This document shows, piece after piece, positions 8,497-12,900 of a stretch of 12,900 nt of DNA. The position numbers and the translations under genes are program-made. The notes under the pieces were generated by a model. It was not told the origin of the DNA. It worked only from the letters and a program-made list of their open reading frames with translations, and searched no databases. Each line of letters opens with the position of its first letter. Position 1 is the first letter of the stretch. The stretch lies in contig JBEPWB010000031.1 in NCBI GenBank assembly GCA_041642635.1, forward strand, positions 1 to 12,900, in the 5' to 3' direction. Origin of the DNA: JAAZVM01 sp041642635 (GTDB lineage Bacteria > Patescibacteriota > Gracilibacteria > BD1-5 > UBA6164).

Positions 8497-8523
8497 ATTA
8501 TATTTTTTTTTGAATAAAATCAA
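8497..8523 (-). promoter_or_regulatory. Possible promoter of lepB-truB
   Basis: On the minus strand, TTGATT (8518-8523) and TATAAT (8497-8502) with a short 15-bp spacer lie between the upstream terminator and the lepB start, 32 nt before the ATG. The -10 is perfect but such sequences are common in AT-rich DNA. Confidence 0.35.
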
Positions 8524-8524
8524 T

Positions 8525-8557
8525 AAAAAGTACTATTTTGGAAAAATAGTACTTTTT
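8525..8557 (-). terminator. Terminator of the PKD-domain protein gene
   Basis: Perfect 15-bp stem: AAAAAGTACTATTTT (8525-8539), 3-nt loop, and its reverse complement (8543-8557). It begins 1 nt past the TAA stop of the minus-strand gene and ends in a T-tract, separating this gene from lepB. Confidence 0.87.
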
Positions 8558-8558
8558 A

Positions 8559-11500
8559 TTATTTTTTGTCATCTTCATCAGTTTTTAACCAATCTGGAAT
8601 TTTCATTCAATCATCCCATAACTCATTAGAATCTTGCTTTTTATCTGGTTCTTTTTCTCCTTTTTGAGTTGAAGTTTTTTTAGCTTCTTTTTGTTTAACT
8701 TCCGCCTTATCTTTTTCTGTAGATTTTGGTTTTTCTTCTAAAACTTTTTCATTATTTATTTTTTTTGTAGTTTTAGTAGTTTTTTGTTGGCTAGATTTTT
8801 TTGGTGATTCTTTTGTATCAGATTCATCAAAACTATCTGGAGTTAAATCATTTTTTTCAACTTTATTATCTTCAACTTTTGCTTCTTTTTTTAAAGGAGC
8901 TTTTTTTATTGTAGTGGGTTTAATTGTTCTTTCTTCAGTTTTTTTCAGAGTAGAGTCAGAATTTTTAATAGATTCATCATTAGTTTTTTTATCTAAGATT
9001 TTATCTTCAGATTTTTTTTCTGGAACTAATTCCTGCTTTTTTTCTTCAGATTTTTTCTCATCATCAAAACTTCATTTTAACCAATCGGGAATACTTGATT
9101 CTGTTTTGTTGTTTGTAACAGATTTTTCATCTTCTATTTTTGTTAAATTATCTAATTCTTCCTTAGAATTTAACTCTAAATCAGATTTTTTTTCTTCAGA
9201 ATCAACTTTTTTTGGTTGAGGAATATTTTTTTCTTCTGTTTTATTTTTATCAAAAGAATCTGAATTAGCTTCTTTTTCTTTAGGTATTTCAGATTTTTTT
9301 GGTTTTTCTTCAACTTTTTCAGTAGTTTTATCTAAAGTATTTTTTTCTGGTTTTACATATTTTTCTTTAGTAGAAGTATTATTTTTTAATGTTTGAGATT
9401 TGTCCGTTTTAGGATTTTTTTCTCAAATATTATTTAATTCTTCTTTTTTTGTATCTTTAGCTAAATTCTCTTTTGGAATATTAGAATTTTCTTCCATATT
9501 ATCTTGAGATTTTATATCTTCATCAAAACTTCATTTTAACCAGTCTGGAATTTGAGAATCTGTTTTTGCTTCTCATGAGCTTGATTTTGTATCTTTTTTT
9601 GGTTCTTGCTGAGTAGTTTTTTGATTTTCTTTAGGTTTTTGAGCTTGTGTTTCAAAAGATTTTTTTTCAGTAGTTTTTGATTCTAACGGTTTATTATGAG
9701 AAATCTTATTATCCGGAAGTTTTGCTTCTTGATTTTTTTCTTCTCAAAAATTTGGTTCAAAAACTTTTGTTTCTGATTCTTTTTGTTTATTTTCATCATT
9801 TGAAAACTCACCTTCAAAACTTCATTTTAACCAATCTGGAACTCATCAATCTCAAACTCCTTGTCAAGAATTATTATTTTGAGCAATTTTTTGTTTACCT
9901 TCTAGTTCTTTTTTTGGTTCTGTTTTATTTTTTTCAGGATATTTTTGAGTAGAAGGTTCAGAATTTTCTTTTTCAATATTTTCAAACTTTGTTGGTTCAT
10001 CATAAGCAAAAGGATCTACAAATTCTTCATCTCCTTTAGCATCTTTAGTATCACTCTTTTTTGACAACATATCATCTCATAAAATATCTTTTACATCATC
10101 AACATCATTATTTTTATTAGATTTATTACTTTTTGTTCATGAAGTTTTTTCAACTATAAAATCAGAAAAAGATTTATTTTTATCTTTATTTGTAAGTTTA
10201 TAAAATATAAAGAATCATGAAATTATAAATAAGAAAAGTAGTATTATATAAAAAATTACTTTTAAAATTGATAATAAAACACTTACTATTCAAGAAGAAT
10301 CTCAATTTATAGTTTCGTCATTTTCATTAATTATTTCTTTTTCTTCATCAGGAATATTATTCACTCATCCATAAACAAATGTATTTAAAATAGCTTTAAA
10401 ATCATTTTTTTGTTTTACTGACATTGTAGTATCAGCAGCAACATTTCTAAGAATTTGTTTTCATAATTCTACATTTTCATCAATATTTGAGTTTTCTCAA
10501 ATAACCTCTAATCTAGCAACTAATAATTCATAACAACTAACTTTTTCTCATCATATCTCTAAAACTTCTTCTTCTATACAAGCTATATTTTGAGGGAGCA
10601 TATTCTTTAAAGCATTCAAAGCAATTGCTTTTTCTGATCTATCTGCTTCTCAATCAACTAAAAGAGATTCTAAAATATCAATAATTTCTCAAGCTGAACT
10701 TACTCAAGATTCATCTAAGTATGATGAAAATTCAAGAATTACATTAGTTTTTTCTCTATTATCATTCCATCATTCTTTTAATCTCTGAACATACATTAAT
10801 CATTTTAATTTGTGTTCTTTTGGGAATGAATCAACTAAGTTTTTTATTTTTTCTAATTTTAATTTTACTGAATCAGAAACTCATTCAAAAATTATAGAAC
10901 TAGAATCTATTTCTTCTTCTTCAATATATTCTTTTACAATAGTAAAATCTCTAGAATTCAGAATTTTTCACTGAGAATCTTTTGTAAAAACTCTAATATT
11001 TTGTTCTTTAAATTCATTTAATTCTACAAGAATTGGTTCTCATGAAAAATAAGAATTAGAGTTTTTATTGTCTTCATCATCGTCTTTTCATCAATTCAAG
11101 TCAGAATCAATTTCCGTATCATAATCGATAACAAAATTTTCTGATTTTTCATTATCAAAACCAAAATATAAATACAATTTTTCAGATTCATCCTCCAATA
11201 TTATTTTATCTTCTTCAGTAATATTTTTATTTGAAATAACTGGAAAATCTTGTTTTCTTATTTTTATAATATTTGCAACATTTCTAACTACTCTTTTTGT
11301 TACGTCTCTTGTTTTTGTTCATTCTGTAATTTTTAAATTAACTAAGTGAACATTTTTTGAGTCTTCATATTCATAAGCAAATGATCCTTGAGTATTTGAT
11401 GTGTTTCAATCTCATAAATCCCATTCATATTCGCTAGCTTCTCAAAGACTTGTATCAAAAAATACTACGTTATTTCAAAAAGAATAATATTCAAAATCAG

Positions 11501-12900
11501 GTTTCAAAATATTTGAAACATTAACACTTAAGGTTTTTGTATTTGAAAATCATTTATTAGAAACTTTTACTCTTGCTCTCATTTCTCAAGATTTTGAATA
11601 TGTATGAGTTGTAACATTTGAATCTGTTTCTTTATCATAAAATCAATCTCAATCAAAATCCCAAGAAAATTTTACTTTGTTATTAAGATTTTGTCATAAA
11701 ATATTTTCAGCATTTGCAGAAAAAGTAACTTCATCTCAAATTCAAACCGAAGAATTATCAACATTAAAATCAAGAAGTGGTGTATTTATATTATCTCAAG
11801 TAAGAGTAATAAAATATTTTGATCCTGTTACTTCCTCGGAAATAGATCTTTCCTCGTTATTATCTTTCATAACAACTACAAAATAATAATTTCATGTTAT
11901 TTTTGGTAGCACAAAAGAAGTTGAATTTGTTCTAGTAGATCTAAAATCTTGAGGTTCAGGATCAACATCTGTATAATAATACCATAAATATGATTGAATA
12001 ACTCAGTCTTCATCTTTTGCTCAAAGAGCTGAAACTTCTACAATAACTGGATCAGAATTTAAATCTTTAACTCTAACATCTAATCAAGATAAAGTAGGTT
12101 TTATATTTTCTACTTCTATATTTATAGTTTCTGAGTCTTCTTTTCAATTTTTGTCACTTTTCACTACTAATTTTAATTCACTGCAACCTAATTCATCAAA
12201 TCTTTTTTGAAAATCTTGACTATTATAAAGAGATTTTCAAAGTCTCCAAGAATAAGATAGTCCTGAACTTTTTCATGTTACATCTAGACTTTCTTGTCAT
12301 GAAAATGTAAAATTCTGATTTCTGTTAATAACATAAGCTCATTCTCAAGAACAAGCAGTTGGATCAAAAGAAACATCATTTCAATTTGGATTTTGTATAT
12401 TTATAAAAGCATATGGAGAATCCGTATCTCAAATATAAACATTCCTTGTTAAAGAATTTTTATTATCGTCAGCGTCAAGAACAGTCAAAGTAACTCCATA
12501 AACTCAAGATTTAGAAAAAGTATGGTTAATTGTAGAATTACTTCAACCTTCAGTATTTCAATCTCAAAAATCCCACTCAAAAAATCTAGCTTCTGAGGAA
12601 TCTGCAACAAACCTAATTGAATTATTTCTTTGTGCAACTCTAGGAAAAGCATTAAAATCTACTGATAATATTGATTTAATATCAACTTTTGAATTTTTTT
12701 GATTAACTATTCCATCTGGATCTATAACTTCAAGAGTTACAGATTGTTCTCAGATAGAATCAAAAGTATAATACCCATTTGATCCATTAAAATTAGAATC
12801 AGTTAAATTAACTCTATCTCCGTTGATTATCCAACTATATTCAAGGTTTCAATCATCTGAAAAATCAGGATCATAAGAGCTAGTTCAGTCTAAAAAGACA
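8559..12900 (-). CDS. Giant PKD-domain surface protein with one membrane helix and disordered tail (5' end outside window)
   Basis: The last 1,446 residues of an open frame that runs off the window. From the visible N-side: PKD-like domains, of which the clearest show VFLDGTSSYDPDF (residues 2-13 of the visible part) with EYSW, WDFGDG (109-114), WDFDGDG (413-419) and WDLGDG (493-498). Two more divergent Ig-like/PKD repeats lie between (~165-380). A beta region with an acidic, perhaps Ca2+-binding loop (DYDTEIDSDLNGG, from ~592) follows, then ~200 helical residues (661-857), and a membrane helix at ~881-899 followed by basic YKLTNKDKNK. Last comes a ~547-residue Lys/Glu/Ser/Pro/Asn-rich tail with four PDWLK repeats. 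The only cysteines are two pairs before the helix (183/239, 774/789). The positive-inside rule puts the PKD part outside and the tail in the cytoplasm. I do not recognise a named family; a receptor- or adhesin-like role is inference. Confidence 0.93.
8571..8600 (-). repeat. PDWLK motif copy 4 (C-terminal)
   Basis: Encodes IPDWLKTDED, visible residues 1434-1443, almost at the protein's end. It keeps the IPDWLK core but lacks the GSF that follows in the other copies. Confidence 0.85.
9057..9092 (-). repeat. PDWLK motif copy 3
   Basis: Encodes IPDWLKGSFDDE (visible residues 1270-1281). The 20 nt at 9064-9083 are identical to those of copies 1 and 2. Confidence 0.88.
9516..9551 (-). repeat. PDWLK motif copy 2
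   Basis: Encodes IPDWLKGSFDED (visible residues 1117-1128). The 20 nt at 9523-9542 match copies 1 and 3 exactly, including third codon positions. Confidence 0.88.
9810..9842 (-). repeat. PDWLK motif copy 1
   Basis: Encodes VPDWLKGSFEG (visible residues 1020-1030), about 120 residues after the membrane helix and preceded by a Gly/Gln-rich stretch. The 20 nt at 9814-9833 match copies 2 and 3. Confidence 0.88.

Noticed and set aside
8914..9952. Plus-strand open stretches opposite the tail of the PKD protein.
   Set aside because: They are antisense shadows of low-complexity Lys/Glu/Ser codons; the minus-strand frame is continuous and ends in a proper terminator.
1..12900. UGA as tryptophan (Mycoplasma-type code 4).
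   Set aside because: TGA occupies conserved glycines (GHTG, LGDNR, WDFGDG, GIGSG), while conserved Trp positions such as the BCCT Trp box use TGG.
1..12900. CRISPR arrays, insertion sequences or prophage genes.
   Set aside because: No regularly spaced repeats, transposase motifs, or phage structural genes seen on either strand; the repeats present are hairpins and in-gene motif copies.

Overview
The window comes from an AT-rich bacterium in which UGA is read as glycine (genetic code 25). In every recognisable protein here, in-frame TGA falls where the family has conserved glycine: three TGA codons in the glycine-rich stretch of the BCCT transporter, two in the GHTGTLDP motif of TruB, and one in the LGDNR box of signal peptidase I. 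Tryptophan is TGG throughout. This code is known from Absconditabacteria (SR1) and Gracilibacteria (BD1-5), small-genome Patescibacteria that live attached to other bacteria. The sequence does not decide between the two phyla. A standard-code gene caller would shred all of these genes.

Layout. 1-3527, plus strand: the 3' part of a TOPRIM-containing OLD-like protein, a complete BCCT osmolyte transporter, and an unrecognised exported coiled-coil protein. The last two genes end in the same hairpin terminator, one copy being the reverse complement of the other. 3546-5903, minus strand: a two-gene unit of a membrane-anchored M23 (LytM) peptidase followed 3 nt later by a type IV prepilin-like protein with a C-terminal LamG-like domain. 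5904-6165 is a divergent intergenic region with a 15-bp palindrome and a good promoter, leading to a plus-strand DUF302 gene (6166-6519). 6667-6845 is a tRNA-Lys(UUU) on the minus strand with its own promoter and terminator. 6924-8464, minus strand: signal peptidase I followed by truB. 8559-12900, minus strand: the C-terminal 1,446 residues of a very large surface protein with several PKD-like domains, a helical region, one membrane helix and a ~547-residue low-complexity tail.

How it may fit together (inference): most of the window is about the cell surface, namely a murein peptidase, a pilin-like adhesin, a secreted coiled-coil protein, a PKD receptor-like protein, the signal peptidase that would process exported proteins, and an osmolyte importer. 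This suits an epibiont that must attach to and draw from a host cell. The least explained feature is the predicted cytoplasmic tail of the PKD protein, which carries four copies of a PDWLK-centred peptide motif in otherwise disordered Lys/Glu/Ser/Pro-rich sequence.
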